Assembly (NCBI GenBank): GCA_964440155.1
Contig: CAYTRH010000004.1
Location: 1 to 51,461 of the forward strand
Reading direction: 5' to 3'
From: PFJX01 sp964440155
GTDB taxonomy: Bacteria; Pseudomonadota; Gammaproteobacteria; Burkholderiales; Thiobacillaceae
DNA length: 51,461 nt
In this document: one piece after another, positions 41,968-50,325 of the stretch
Position numbering within the stretch: position 1 is the first letter of the stretch
How the letters are laid out: every line of letters starts with the position of its first letter
Program-made: the position numbers and the translations under genes
Notes under the pieces: generated by a model
Seen by the model: only the letters and a program-made list of their open reading frames with translations
What the model was told of the DNA's origin: nothing
Databases searched by the model: none

Positions 41968-42969
41968 TCATGCCGCCAGCCAGCGCGCGGCATCGCGCGC
42001 ATAGTAGGTCAGCACCGCGTCGGCGCCGGCGCGCTTGCAGGCGAGCAGGCTCTCCAGCACGCAGGCGCGCTCGTTCAGCCAACCCTGCTGCGCGGCCGCC
42101 TTGAGCATGGCGTACTCGCCGCTGACTTGGTAGACCAGGGTGGGCGCGCGGTAGGTGTCCTTGATCCGCCGGACGATGTCCAGATACGGCATGCCGGGTT
42201 TGATCATGACCATGTCGGCGCCCTCCTGCAGGTCCAGCCCCACTTCCCACAGCGCCTCGTCGCTGTTGGCCGGGTCCATCTGATAGGTGTACTTGTCGCC
42301 GGCGCCGAGGTTGGCTGCGGAACCGACGGCGTCGCGGAACGGCCCGTAGAAGCTGGATGCGTACTTGGCGGCATAGGCCAGGATGCGGGTATGGATGTAG
42401 CCGGCGGCATCCAGCGTCTCGCGCACCGCGTGGATGCGGCCGTCCATCATGTCGGACGGCGCCACCACGTCGGCGCCGGCAGCGGCATGGCATTCCGCCT
42501 GGCGCGTCAGCACGGCGATGGTCTCGTCGTTCATCACGTAGCCGCGTTCGTCGATCAGGCCGTCCTGGCCGTGGCTGGTGTACGGGTCCAGCGCGATGTC
42601 GGTGATCACGCCCAGTTCGGGAAAACGCGCCTTTAGCGCGGCGACCACGCGCGGCACCAGACCGTCGGGGTTGTAGGCCTCGGCCGCGTCCAGGCTTTTC
42701 AGCGACGCATCGACCACAGGGAACAGCGCAAGTGCCGGCACGCCCAACGCCAGACAGTCTTCCGCGACGCCATACAGGCGGTCCAGCGAGACGCGCTGTA
42801 CACCGGGCATGCTGGCGACCTCCTCGACCCGATCCGTTCCATCGAGCACGAACACTGGCAGGATCAGGTCGGCGGCGCTGAGCGTGTGCTCGCGCATCAG
42901 GCGGCGCGAGAATTCGTCGCGCCGCATGCGCCGCATGCGCTTACGCGGAAAGCTGGACAGATCGAACAT
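41968..42969 (-). CDS. hemB: Delta-aminolevulinic acid dehydratase (porphobilinogen synthase)
   Basis: Joins two 5-aminolevulinate molecules into porphobilinogen in the cytoplasm, the step after HemL. The 333 residues form a complete family member: RRMRRDEFSRRLMREHTLSAADLILPVFV at the N terminus, APSDMMDGRI with the first active-site Lys region, YGPFRDAVGS, and MVMIKPGMPYLDIV with the Schiff-base lysine. At the metal site the segment reads DIALDPYTSHGQDG, with aspartates where zinc enzymes have three cysteines, so this is the magnesium-type enzyme. GGAGGGC lies upstream of the ATG at 42969. An ORF start further upstream is not needed. Confidence 0.97.
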   Translation of the reverse strand: MFDLSSFPRKRMRRMRRDEFSRRLMREHTLSAADLILPVFVLDGTDRVEEVASMPGVQRVSLDRLYGVAEDCLALGVPALALFPVVDASLKSLDAAEAYNPDGLVPRVVAALKARFPELGVITDIALDPYTSHGQDGLIDERGYVMNDETIAVLTRQAECHAAAGADVVAPSDMMDGRIHAVRETLDAAGYIHTRILAYAAKYASSFYGPFRDAVGSAANLGAGDKYTYQMDPANSDEALWEVGLDLQEGADMVMIKPGMPYLDIVRRIKDTYRAPTLVYQVSGEYAMLKAAAQQGWLNERACVLESLLACKRAGADAVLTYYARDAARWLAA

Positions 42970-42990
42970 GACGGTGCCCTCCATGGAACG

Positions 42991-42999
42991 AATATACCA
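42991..42999 (-). promoter_or_regulatory. Extended -10 promoter of hemB
   Basis: Minus strand TGG-TATATT is an extended -10 element. It lies 21 bases before the hemB ATG, so the 5' leader would be about 15 nt and just include the GGAGGG ribosome binding site. No clear -35 is seen. Confidence 0.45.
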
Positions 43000-43122
43000 A
43001 TGCACGATTGTACGTTTTGGGAACCCGAGGCGCGCCTTGGTGCTCTATTGGCGCAGACGAGTCGCTTCGTCTCCCGCTTCTCCTCCCTGAGCGGGTGCCT
43101 TGACGCAATGTCGAGGCCTCTT

Positions 43123-43743
43123 TCACCCGGCCCCTTCCCCTTGAGCCGGGTTTTTTTTGTCCAGCGCCAGCCAGCCGCGCACGATGTCCTCGGCCTCGTC
43201 GACGCCGATGCGCTTGAGGCTGGAGAACAGTTGCGCGCTGGCGTCCAGCCCGGCTTCGCGCAGCGCCTCGCGCACCTGACACAAGGTCTCGAGGGCGGCG
43301 CCGCGCGCCAGCTTGTCGGCCTTGGACAACAGCACGTGTACCGGCCGGCCGGACGGGCGGAACCAGTCGAGCAGCGACCGATCCAGCTCGGTCAACGGAT
43401 GGCGGATGTCCATGATCAGCACCAGGCCGGCGAGCTGCGGCCGGTTGGCGAGATAGCCGCCGATCAGCGCCTGCCATTCGTGTTTCTGCTCTTTGGGCGC
43501 GCGCGCGAAGCCGTAGCCGGGAAGGTCGACCAGAAACCGGCCGGCATCGACGCGGAAGAAATTCAGGTGCTGCGTGCGCCCCGGCATCTTGCTGACGTAG
43601 GCCAGGCGCTTGTGGTTGCACAGGGTGTTGATCGCGCTCGACTTGCCGGCGTTGGAGCGACCGGCGAAAGCCACTTCGGCGTAGCTGTCCGCGGGCAGAT
43701 CGCGGATGCGCGCGACGGTGATGTGGAAGACGGCGTTGAGCAC
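43123..43743 (-). CDS. engB: Ribosome biogenesis GTPase EngB (YihA/YsxC)
   Basis: An essential GTPase of 206 residues for large ribosomal subunit assembly. G1 is GRSNAGKS (residues 28-35), followed by the G2 region MPGRTQHLNFF. G3 is VDLPGYGFA, G4 LSKADKL and G5 SSLKRIGVDE. The N terminus MLNAVFHITVARIRDLP is normal for the family. It is divergent from cytochrome c4. A TGC-TATAGT extended -10 (minus, 43807-43815) may drive it. The 153 bases between its stop and hemB contain no evident gene. Confidence 0.95.
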   Translation of the reverse strand: MLNAVFHITVARIRDLPADSYAEVAFAGRSNAGKSSAINTLCNHKRLAYVSKMPGRTQHLNFFRVDAGRFLVDLPGYGFARAPKEQKHEWQALIGGYLANRPQLAGLVLIMDIRHPLTELDRSLLDWFRPSGRPVHVLLSKADKLARGAALETLCQVREALREAGLDASAQLFSSLKRIGVDEAEDIVRGWLALDKKNPAQGEGAG

Positions 43744-43806
43744 GGAGGAGGGCGCCGCGACGCGAACAGGCGCGGCGACCGCGCCGGGAGCATGGGAAAG
43801 GCTGGC

Positions 43807-43831
43807 ACTATAGCAAACGGGTCGCTAGAAT
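43807..43831. promoter_or_regulatory. Overlapping -10 elements of engB and cytochrome c4
   Basis: TATAGT with an upstream TGC lies on the minus strand at 43807-43812 for engB. TAGAAT on the plus strand at 43826-43831 would serve cytochrome c4, with a weak TGGCAC -35 at 43803. The two promoters would overlap back to back in the 132-base divergent gap. Confidence 0.35.
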
Positions 43832-43875
43832 GCCGCGATTTTCTCTCGTCGCCATTTCGGACTTAGGAGTCGTTT

Positions 43876-44499
43876 ATGAAATCCTTCGCGCTGCTGACCG
43901 GCCTGCTGTTCGCCGCCACCACCTGGGCCAGCCCCGCGCCGGCGCCGGCGCCCAAGGGTGATCCGGCCAAGGCGCAGAAGCTGGTGAACGACGTCTGCGG
44001 CGCCTGCCATGGCATGGATGGCAACAGCACCTCGCCGGCTTACCCGACGCTGGCCGGCCAGCATCCCGAATACACCGCCAAGCAACTGACCGAGTTCCGT
44101 TCCGGGGCCCGCCGCAACGCCATCATGGCGCCCAATGCCGCGCGCCTGACCGACGAGGAGATCCTGCACCTGGCGGCCTACTTCGCGGCGCAGCAGCCCA
44201 AGCCGCGCATGGCCAAGGACGCCGCGCTGGTGGCGGAAGGCCAGCGGCTGTACAAGGGCGGCAACGCCGGCAGCGGCGTGCCCGCCTGCGCCTCCTGCCA
44301 CGGCCCCGCCGGCGCCGGCATTCCCGCACAGTTCCCGCGTCTGGCCGGCCAGCACGCCAAATATGTCGAGTCGCAACTGCGCCATTTCCGCAGCGGCGAC
44401 CGTGCCAACGACGGCGGCCGCATGATGCAGGTGATCGCACGCAAGATGACCGATCAGGAAATGCGCGCGGTGGCCGAGTACATCAGCGGCCTGCGCTGA
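43876..44499 (+). CDS. Diheme cytochrome c4
   Basis: A periplasmic electron carrier of 207 residues, usually delivering electrons to terminal oxidases. A signal peptide (FALLTGLLFAATTWA) precedes two homologous cytochrome c domains. Heme motifs are CGACH (Cys41-Cys44-His45) and CASCH near residues 138-142. Distal methionines fall in the segments NAIMAPNA and RMMQVIARKM. Each half has the PTLAGQHPEY/PRLAGQHAKY and LTEFRSG/LRHFRSG repeats typical of c4. AGGAG lies upstream of the ATG. It is a neighbour of engB in many proteobacteria, but with no mechanistic link. Confidence 0.95.
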   Translation: MKSFALLTGLLFAATTWASPAPAPAPKGDPAKAQKLVNDVCGACHGMDGNSTSPAYPTLAGQHPEYTAKQLTEFRSGARRNAIMAPNAARLTDEEILHLAAYFAAQQPKPRMAKDAALVAEGQRLYKGGNAGSGVPACASCHGPAGAGIPAQFPRLAGQHAKYVESQLRHFRSGDRANDGGRMMQVIARKMTDQEMRAVAEYISGLR

Positions 44500-44570
44500 T
44501 GACCGGCGGCGTCCGCCGCCATCCCGCCCGACTCCGAAACCCGAAGACAAATCAAACGGATACGAACATC

Positions 44571-44598
44571 TTGAATTCTCCGTCCGTGGGTCTATATG
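44571..44598 (+). promoter_or_regulatory. Candidate promoter of the hsp20 gene
   Basis: TTGAAT (44571-44576) and TATATG (44593-44598) are 16 bases apart and lie 52 bases upstream of the hsp20 ATG. The sequence CTTGAA at 44570 equals the sigma-32 -35 consensus, but the -10 side matches sigma-32 poorly. Heat-shock control is therefore possible, not shown. Confidence 0.4.
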
Positions 44599-44649
44599 CA
44601 TAGCGGAAAGCCGGAATGTCCCGGCATAGACCATGGAAAGGAGGGCATC

Positions 44650-45084
44650 ATGAGCAACATCGTTCGACGCGATCCCTTCGCCATCGACGACATGCTGGAT
44701 GATCTGTTCAAGGGTTATTTCGTGCGGCCGCTGCGTCTGGGCAGCGATATGCCCGACATGCGTTCGATCCGCATGGACGTCAAGGAAGGTGAACGGGAGT
44801 ACACGGTACATGCCGAACTGCCGGGCGTGAACAAGGAAGACATCCACGTCACCATCGACGGCAACACCGTCAACCTCAGCGCCGAGGTGAAGAAGACCAG
44901 CGAACAGAAGGAAGGCGACAAGGTGCTGCGCAGCGAACGCTACTACGGCAAGGTGTCGCGCGCGTTCACGCTGGAGCACGAGGTCGACGAGACCGGCGCC
45001 ACGGCCAAGTATGTCGATGGCGTGCTGGAATTGGTACTGCCCAAGAAGGCGGTGAGCACCAGCCGGCGCCTGACCATCCAGTAA
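44650..45084 (+). CDS. Hsp20/alpha-crystallin small heat-shock protein
   Basis: An ATP-independent holdase of 144 residues. A short N-terminal arm (FAIDDMLDDLFKGYFVRPL) leads into an alpha-crystallin domain, residues about 38-135. It contains RMDVKEGEREYTVHAELPGVNKEDIHV, the SAEVKKTSEQKEG loop and the family motif region ending in AKYVDGVLELVLPKK. A C-terminal IxI-type motif is not obvious after LTIQ. AAAGGAGGGC lies just upstream of the ATG at 44650. It is a single-gene unit closed by a strong terminator. Confidence 0.93.
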   Translation: MSNIVRRDPFAIDDMLDDLFKGYFVRPLRLGSDMPDMRSIRMDVKEGEREYTVHAELPGVNKEDIHVTIDGNTVNLSAEVKKTSEQKEGDKVLRSERYYGKVSRAFTLEHEVDETGATAKYVDGVLELVLPKKAVSTSRRLTIQ

Positions 45085-45103
45085 CCCGGCATCCTGCACC
45101 CGA

Positions 45104-45127
45104 GGGCGGCTGCGGCCGCCCTTTTTT
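45104..45127 (+). terminator. Rho-independent terminator after hsp20
   Basis: GGGCGGC (45104-45110) and GCCGCCC (45115-45121) form a perfect 7-bp stem with a TGCG loop, followed by six T residues. It lies 20 bases after the hsp20 stop. TAGAAT at 45129 directly after it may be the argB -10. Confidence 0.93.
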
Positions 45128-45163
45128 GTAGAATCGGCGCCACCGCCGCCACGAGAGCCCGCC

Positions 45164-46051
45164 ATGTCGATTTCGCATATCACGCCCAAGGAAAAGGCCA
45201 AGGTCATTGCCGAGGCGCTGCCCTACATCCAGCGCTTCTGGGACAAGACCGTGGTGATCAAGTATGGCGGCAACGCCATGACCGACCCGGTGCTGAAGAG
45301 CGCATTCGCGCGCGACGTGGTCCTGCTCAAGCTGGTCGGCCTGAACCCGGTGGTGGTGCACGGCGGCGGGCCGCAGATCGAGGATCTGCTGAAACGCGTC
45401 GGCAAGAAAGGCGAGTTCATCCAGGGCATGCGCGTCACCGACGCGGAGACCATGGACCTGGTGGAAATGGTTCTCGGCGGCCAGGTCAACAAGGACATCG
45501 TCAATCTGATCAACCAGGCCGGCGGCAAGGCGGTGGGGCTGACCGGCAAGGATGGGCGTTTCATCCGCGCCCGCAAGCTGATGATGGAATCGAAGGAGAA
45601 GCCGGGTGACGTGATCGACATCGGCCAGGTCGGCGAGATCACGCAGATCGACCCCAGCCTGATCGCCTTTCTCGATTCCGGCGACTTCATCCCGGTGATC
45701 GCGCCGATCGGCGTCGGCGCCGATGGCGAGACCTACAACATCAATGCCGACGTGGTCGCCGGCAAACTGGCCGAAGTGCTGAAAGCCGAGAAGCTGGTGT
45801 TGCTGACCAACACCCCCGGGGTGTTGGACCGGCAGGGCAATCTGCTCACCGGCTTGACGCCGAAGAAGATCGACGATCTGGTCGCCGACGGTACCCTGTC
45901 CGGCGGCATGCTGCCCAAGATCGCCTCGGCGCTGGATGCCGCGCGCAGCGGCGTGCGCTCGGTGCATATCATCGACGGCCGGGTGGAACACGCGCTGCTG
46001 CTGGAGATCATGACCGACCAGGGCGTAGGCACCCTGATCCAGTCGTCCTGA
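45164..46051 (+). CDS. argB: Acetylglutamate kinase
   Basis: Phosphorylates N-acetylglutamate in the second step of arginine synthesis. The 295-residue amino-acid kinase has VVIKYGGNAM for phosphate binding, PVVVHGGGPQIEDLL for substrate, and MRVTDAETMDLVEMVLGGQVNKDIV. Further motifs are GLTGKDG, NINADVVAGKLAEVL and LLTNTPGVLD. A helical N-terminal extension (SHITPKEKAKVIAEALPYIQRF) is the type linked to arginine-sensitive hexameric enzymes, so feedback inhibition is likely. No other arg genes are nearby. The queD gene begins five bases after its stop. Confidence 0.96.
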   Translation: MSISHITPKEKAKVIAEALPYIQRFWDKTVVIKYGGNAMTDPVLKSAFARDVVLLKLVGLNPVVVHGGGPQIEDLLKRVGKKGEFIQGMRVTDAETMDLVEMVLGGQVNKDIVNLINQAGGKAVGLTGKDGRFIRARKLMMESKEKPGDVIDIGQVGEITQIDPSLIAFLDSGDFIPVIAPIGVGADGETYNINADVVAGKLAEVLKAEKLVLLTNTPGVLDRQGNLLTGLTPKKIDDLVADGTLSGGMLPKIASALDAARSGVRSVHIIDGRVEHALLLEIMTDQGVGTLIQSS

Positions 46052-46056
46052 GCCGC

Positions 46057-46434
46057 ATGCACATCTTCCAGCGCTTCGCCCTGGAGTGCGCGCGGCGGCT
46101 GCCCAACCTGCCGCCGGAGCATCCGTGCGCGCGCCTGCATGGGCATTCCTTCAGTGTCGAAGTGCACGTCGCCGGCCCGCTCGATCCGCGGCTCGGCTGG
46201 GTGGTCGATTTCGCCGATATCGCCGCCGCCTGGGCGCCGGTGCACACGGCACTGGATCACCGTCATCTGAACGACATCGAAGGTCTGGAAAACCCCACCA
46301 GCGAACATCTGGCCCAGTGGATCTGGCGCCGCCTGAGCCCGGCGCTGCCGGGCCTGGCCAAGGTCGTGGTCATGGAAACGGCGAACTCGGGCTGTGTCTA
46401 TCGCGGTGAGGCGGAGCACGCCGGCACCGATTGA
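46057..46434 (+). CDS. queD: 6-carboxy-5,6,7,8-tetrahydropterin synthase
   Basis: A 125-residue T-fold enzyme of the PTPS/QueD family that makes carboxytetrahydropterin from dihydroneopterin triphosphate for queuosine tRNA modification. Zinc-binding histidines are in LHGHSF and in the N-terminal strand; the catalytic DHRHLND and the late VVVMETANSGCVYRG with the substrate-anchoring Glu are present. The N terminus begins IFQRFALECARRLP, and a Cys in PCARLHGH is at the catalytic position. It follows argB by five bases and is likely co-transcribed with it. Confidence 0.93.
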   Translation: MHIFQRFALECARRLPNLPPEHPCARLHGHSFSVEVHVAGPLDPRLGWVVDFADIAAAWAPVHTALDHRHLNDIEGLENPTSEHLAQWIWRRLSPALPGLAKVVVMETANSGCVYRGEAEHAGTD

Positions 46435-46674
46435 AGCCTTCCCGGCAACACGCCCCTTGATCGCCACGCTGCGTGCGCGATGACCAGCCCCCCGCCGACA
46501 TGGCGAAGCGCGCAGCGCCGTGGCCTTCCTGCCGCTGCAAGGGCTCGGCACGCGCCCCGCCGTGAGGCCTGACGCACCTTCCTGGTGCGCCCGTCATGTC
46601 CCGCTGCTCCGCCGCGCCTGCTCGAAAGCCCGGTTTTCCGCGCCATCACCGGTGTCGATTGCCTTGAGTGAGGT

Positions 46675-46690
46675 TGGCATCACACTTGCT
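46675..46690 (+). promoter_or_regulatory. Sigma-54 -24/-12 element in the intergenic region
   Basis: TGGCAT-CACAC-TTGCT departs from the TGGCAC-N5-TTGCW consensus at one position and has exact spacing. The predicted start is near 46701, about 140 bases before the transglutaminase ATG. The inverted repeat ending at 46589 lies 85 bases upstream and could be an activator site. The 17-bp palindrome of the other two promoters is absent. Confidence 0.65.
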
Positions 46691-46700
46691 TGATGTCTCT

Positions 46701-46790
46701 TGTCTGTGGTTGCTCCCCGCTCCTCCGACAACCATAACTTTTCGGTCTCCTCCCTTGCGCCACGTGTCCCCTCGCGTGGCGTCGTTTTTT
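46701..46790 (+). ncRNA. Candidate sigma-54-dependent small RNA with anti-SD motifs
   Basis: A transcript of about 90 nt bounded by the sigma-54 element and an intrinsic terminator. Its first hairpin pairs TGGTTG (46707-46712) with CAACCA (46729-46734) and shows CTCCTCC in a 16-base loop. A linker carries a second copy, CTCCTCCC (46747-46754). Both are complementary to Shine-Dalgarno sequences, as in the C-rich sRNA families that block translation. The alternative is an attenuated leader of the transglutaminase gene. Confidence 0.45.
46758..46790 (+). terminator. Rho-independent terminator in the intergenic region
   Basis: CGCCACG (46758-46764) pairs with CGTGGCG (46775-46781) across a 10-base loop, followed by TCG and six T residues. 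It lies 50 bases upstream of the transglutaminase ATG. It would end either the candidate small RNA or readthrough from argB-queD. Confidence 0.8.
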
Positions 46791-46840
46791 CCGGCGCGCT
46801 TCTTGCTGACCTGTCTGCACGCCATTGCGGAACACCCACC

Positions 46841-49800
46841 ATGACCATACGCGTCGCGCTGCACCACAAGACCCATTACCGTTACGACCGGCCGGTGAGC
46901 CTGTCGCCGCACGTGCTGCGGCTGCGCCCGGCGCCGCACAGTCGCACGCCGATCCGTGGCTACAGCCTGCGGGTGACGCCGGACAAACACTTTATCAACT
47001 GGCAACAGGATCCGTTCGGCAATTACCTGGCGCGCCTGGTGTTCCCGGACAAGACCACGCGTTTCGACATCGAGGTGGAGGTGATCGCCGACCTGACGGT
47101 GATCAACCCGTTCGACTTCTTCCTCGACGAGTCGGCCGAGACCATCCCGTTCCAGTACGAACCGGCGCTGGCCAAGGAACTGGCACCCTACTTCGAACGG
47201 GCCGAATCCGGGCCGCGCTTGATGGCCTGGCTGGACGGCGTGGAGCGCGCGTCCCAAGCCACCGTCGCCTTTCTGGTGGCGCTGAACCAGCGTGTCTGGC
47301 GCGATCTGCGCTACACCATCCGGCTGGAGCCGGGGGTGCAGACCTGCGAGCAGACGCTGGAGCGGGCCTGCGGCTCCTGCCGCGACAGCGCCTGGCTGCT
47401 GGTGCAGATACTGCGCCACCTGGGCCTGGCGGCGCGCTTCGTGTCCGGTTACCTGGTGCAGCTCAGCGCCGACGAGAAGTCGCTGGACGGTCCGTCCGGC
47501 CCGGCCGAGGACTTCACCGACCTGCACGCCTGGGCCGAGGTGTACATTCCCGGCGCCGGCTGGCTGGGCCTGGATCCGACTTCCGGGCTGTTCGCCGGCG
47601 AGGGCCACATCCCGCTCGCCTGTTCGCCCGATCCGGCCGGCGCGGCGCCGGTCACCGGTGCCACGGACCGGTGCGAGGTCACGTTCAGCTACGAAAACAC
47701 GGTGACCCGCATCCACGAGGATGCGCGCGTGACCAAGCCCTACCGCGCCGACCAATGGCTGGCGATCGATGCGCTGGGCCGTGCGGTGGACGAGGCGCTG
47801 CGCGCCGGTGATGTGCGTCTGACCATGGGTGGCGAGCCGACTTTCGTGTCCATCGACGACATGGAGTCGGCGCAGTGGAACAGTGCCGCACTCGGCGCGC
47901 ACAAGCTGGAACGGGCATGCGACCTGTGGCAGCGCCTGGCGCGCCGGTTCGCGCCCAACGGCCTGAAGTTCTCCGGTCAGGGCAAGTGGTATCCGGGCGA
48001 ACCTTTGCCGCGCTGGGCGCTGGGGCTGTACTGGCGCCCGGACGGCCTGCCGCTGTGGAACGACGCCGCGCTGCTGGCCGACGAGGGGCGCGACTACGGC
48101 CACGACACCGCGCGCGCAGCCGCCTTCATGCACGCGCTGGCGCAGGAACTGGGCCTGTCACCGCGGTACATCGAAACGGGCTACGAGGATGCGCTGTACT
48201 ACCTGCTCAAGGAAGCGGAAGTGCCGCCCGATCTGGATCCGGCGCGCCATGATCTGAGCGATGCGGAGGAACGCCGCAGTCTGGCCGACAAGCTGTCGCG
48301 TGGCCTGGATCAGCCGGTCGGCTATGCCCTGCCCATCGCCTGGGACTGGAACGCGCCGCCACCACCACCCGGCACCGGCGCCTGGTACAGCGGCCCATGG
48401 ACATTCCGGCGCGGCCGGATGTACCTGCTGCCCGGCGACTCGCCCATGGGCTTGCGCCTGCCGTTGGCCAGCCTGCCCTGGGTGGCCGAGGCGCAGCGCG
48501 AACTGCCATGGCCGCTGGACCTGTTCGCGCCGCGCGGCGAACTGCCCGATGCCTGCGGCGAAGTGGCGCGACGCTATTCCGATTTCCAGCCCGAAACCGA
48601 CGCGCACCCGCACATCCATGCGCAAGCGCTGGCCGATGCCGCGCCGGCCGCCGGCGGCGTCGTACCGGTGCCGCACACCGCGCTGTGCGTCGAGGCGCGC
48701 GGCGGCGTGCTGCGCGTGTTCATGCCGCCGCTGTCGACGCTGGAGCACTACCTGGCGCTCACCGCCGCGGTCGAGCGGGTCGCCGCACGGCTGGCCACGC
48801 CGGTGATCCTGGAGGGCTACGAGCCGCCGCGCGACTGGCGCGTGCAGCGGCTGATGATCACGCCGGACCCGGGGGTCATCGAGGTCAACATCCACCCCGC
48901 CGCGAACTGGGACGAACTGGTGGCCAACACGCGCGCACTGTATGAGGAAGCGCGTCTGGCCCGTCTGGGCACGGAAAAGTTCATGCTCGACGGCCGCCAT
49001 ACCGGCACCGGCGGCGGCAACCACGTCACGCTGGGCGGCGCCACGCCCGCGGACAGCCCCATGCTGCGCCGGCCCGACCTGGTGATGAGCCTGATCACCT
49101 ACTGGCAGCATCACCCCGGGCTGTCCTATCTGTTCTCCGGCCTGTTCATCGGCCCCACCAGCCAGGCGCCGCGCGTGGACGAGGGCCGGGACGAGAAGCT
49201 GTATGAGCTGGAGATCGCCTTCCAGCAGATGCCGGCCGGCGAGACCAGCCAGCTCTGGCTGGTCGACCGTCTGCTACGCAACCTGCTGGTCGACCTGACC
49301 GGCAACACGCACCGTTCCGAGTTCTCCATCGACAAGCTCTATTCGCCCGACGGCCCGGGCGGGCGCCAGGGTCTGGTCGAGTTCCGCGGTTTCGAGATGC
49401 CGCCGCACTGGCAGATGAGCGCGGCGCAGATGCTGCTGCTGCGCATCCTGGTGGCGCGCTTTTGGCAGCGGCCCTACCGCCACGGCCTGGTGCGCTGGGG
49501 CACCGAGCTGCACGACCGCTTCATGCTGCCGCACTACGTGCGCGCCGACTTGCTCGACGTGGTGCGTGACCTGGCCGACGTCGGTTTCCCGTTCCAACCC
49601 GACTGGCTCGAACCCTTCCTGGAGTTCCGTTTCCCGCACATCGGCAGCGTGCGCATCGACGACATCGAGATCGAACTGCGCGTGGCCATCGAACCCTGGC
49701 ACGTGCTGGGCGAGGAACTGACCAACATCGGCACCGCGCGCTTCGTCGATTCGTCGGTGGAACGCGTGCAGGTCAAGGTCACCGGACTCACCGACAACCG

Positions 49801-50242
49801 TTACGTACTCGCCTGCAACGGCCGGCGCGTGCCGCTGCGCAGTACCGGCCGCCATGGCGAATACGTGGCCGGCATCCGCTACCGCGCCTGGCAGCCGCCG
49901 TCGGCGCTGCATCCCACCATCGGCGTGCACACACCGCTGGTGATCGACCTCGTCGACACCTGGAGCGGCCGGGCCATCGGCGGCTGCACCTACCACGTCA
50001 GCCATCCCGGCGGCCGCAGCTACGACGTGTTCCCGGTCAATGCCTTCGAAGCCGAGGCGCGCCGCGTCAACCGTTTCCAGGATTGGAACCACACGCCGGG
50101 ACCGTTGCCGGTGCCGCCCGATCTGGCGCGCATCGCCCGCTTCGTGCCGGAGGGCGGCGGACTGCGGCCGATGGCGCCGCCGCCCGAGGAGCGCACGCGC
50201 GAATACCCGTGCACGCTCGATCTGCGCCGCCGGCCGGAATGA
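46841..50242 (+). CDS. Large transglutaminase-like / DUF2126 protein
   Basis: An 1133-residue two-part protein. The first 290 residues form a bacterial transglutaminase-like (BTLCP) domain: an N-terminal beta region (VALHHKTHYRYDRPVSLSPH), Cys180 in CGSCRDSAWLLVQILRHLG, His229 in DLHAWAEVYIPGAGW, and Asp in GLDPTSG. The remaining 840 residues match the long DUF2126 region, including TMGGEPTFVS, GKWYPGEPLPRWALGLYWR, TGTGGGNHVTLGG and NTHRSEFSIDKLY. No signal peptide is seen. Relatives often sit beside ATP-grasp and alpha-E genes, absent here. The ATG at 46841 gives the usual MTIRVALHH start; upstream codons overlap the terminator. Confidence 0.9.
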   Translation: MTIRVALHHKTHYRYDRPVSLSPHVLRLRPAPHSRTPIRGYSLRVTPDKHFINWQQDPFGNYLARLVFPDKTTRFDIEVEVIADLTVINPFDFFLDESAETIPFQYEPALAKELAPYFERAESGPRLMAWLDGVERASQATVAFLVALNQRVWRDLRYTIRLEPGVQTCEQTLERACGSCRDSAWLLVQILRHLGLAARFVSGYLVQLSADEKSLDGPSGPAEDFTDLHAWAEVYIPGAGWLGLDPTSGLFAGEGHIPLACSPDPAGAAPVTGATDRCEVTFSYENTVTRIHEDARVTKPYRADQWLAIDALGRAVDEALRAGDVRLTMGGEPTFVSIDDMESAQWNSAALGAHKLERACDLWQRLARRFAPNGLKFSGQGKWYPGEPLPRWALGLYWRPDGLPLWNDAALLADEGRDYGHDTARAAAFMHALAQELGLSPRYIETGYEDALYYLLKEAEVPPDLDPARHDLSDAEERRSLADKLSRGLDQPVGYALPIAWDWNAPPPPPGTGAWYSGPWTFRRGRMYLLPGDSPMGLRLPLASLPWVAEAQRELPWPLDLFAPRGELPDACGEVARRYSDFQPETDAHPHIHAQALADAAPAAGGVVPVPHTALCVEARGGVLRVFMPPLSTLEHYLALTAAVERVAARLATPVILEGYEPPRDWRVQRLMITPDPGVIEVNIHPAANWDELVANTRALYEEARLARLGTEKFMLDGRHTGTGGGNHVTLGGATPADSPMLRRPDLVMSLITYWQHHPGLSYLFSGLFIGPTSQAPRVDEGRDEKLYELEIAFQQMPAGETSQLWLVDRLLRNLLVDLTGNTHRSEFSIDKLYSPDGPGGRQGLVEFRGFEMPPHWQMSAAQMLLLRILVARFWQRPYRHGLVRWGTELHDRFMLPHYVRADLLDVVRDLADVGFPFQPDWLEPFLEFRFPHIGSVRIDDIEIELRVAIEPWHVLGEELTNIGTARFVDSSVERVQVKVTGLTDNRYVLACNGRRVPLRSTGRHGEYVAGIRYRAWQPPSALHPTIGVHTPLVIDLVDTWSGRAIGGCTYHVSHPGGRSYDVFPVNAFEAEARRVNRFQDWNHTPGPLPVPPDLARIARFVPEGGGLRPMAPPPEERTREYPCTLDLRRRPE

Positions 50243-50248
50243 GTGAGT

Positions 50249-50270
50249 CGGCACGCGGACGAGCGTGCCG
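50249..50270 (+). other. Inverted repeat after the transglutaminase gene
   Basis: CGGCACGC and GCGTGCCG form a perfect 8-bp stem around GGACGA, starting 6 bases after the stop. No U-tract follows, so termination is doubtful. It may be a transcript-stabilising hairpin. Confidence 0.4.
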
Positions 50271-50325
50271 GGCCGGGCTCGTGCCATACTGCGCGTGACG
50301 ACGATGACCGGCACGCGCCAACGAC

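Larger units (their letters stand above)
46435..46840. other. 406-base intergenic region with regulatory and RNA signals
   Basis: No protein gene is supported here. The region holds an inverted repeat at 46573-46589 (CGCACC-TTCCT-GGTGCG), a sigma-54 element at 46675-46690, a candidate small RNA at 46701-46790 with its own terminator, and the leader of the transglutaminase gene. Frames that cross it on either strand are extensions of neighbours. Confidence 0.6.

Noticed and set aside
43803..43818. TGGCAC upstream of cytochrome c4 as a sigma-54 element
   Set aside because: No GC at the -12 position: the sequence five bases on is CAAAC.
46646..48133. 495-residue minus-strand ORF
   Set aside because: Antisense to the transglutaminase gene, no recognisable domain, and it crosses the sigma-54 element and terminator.
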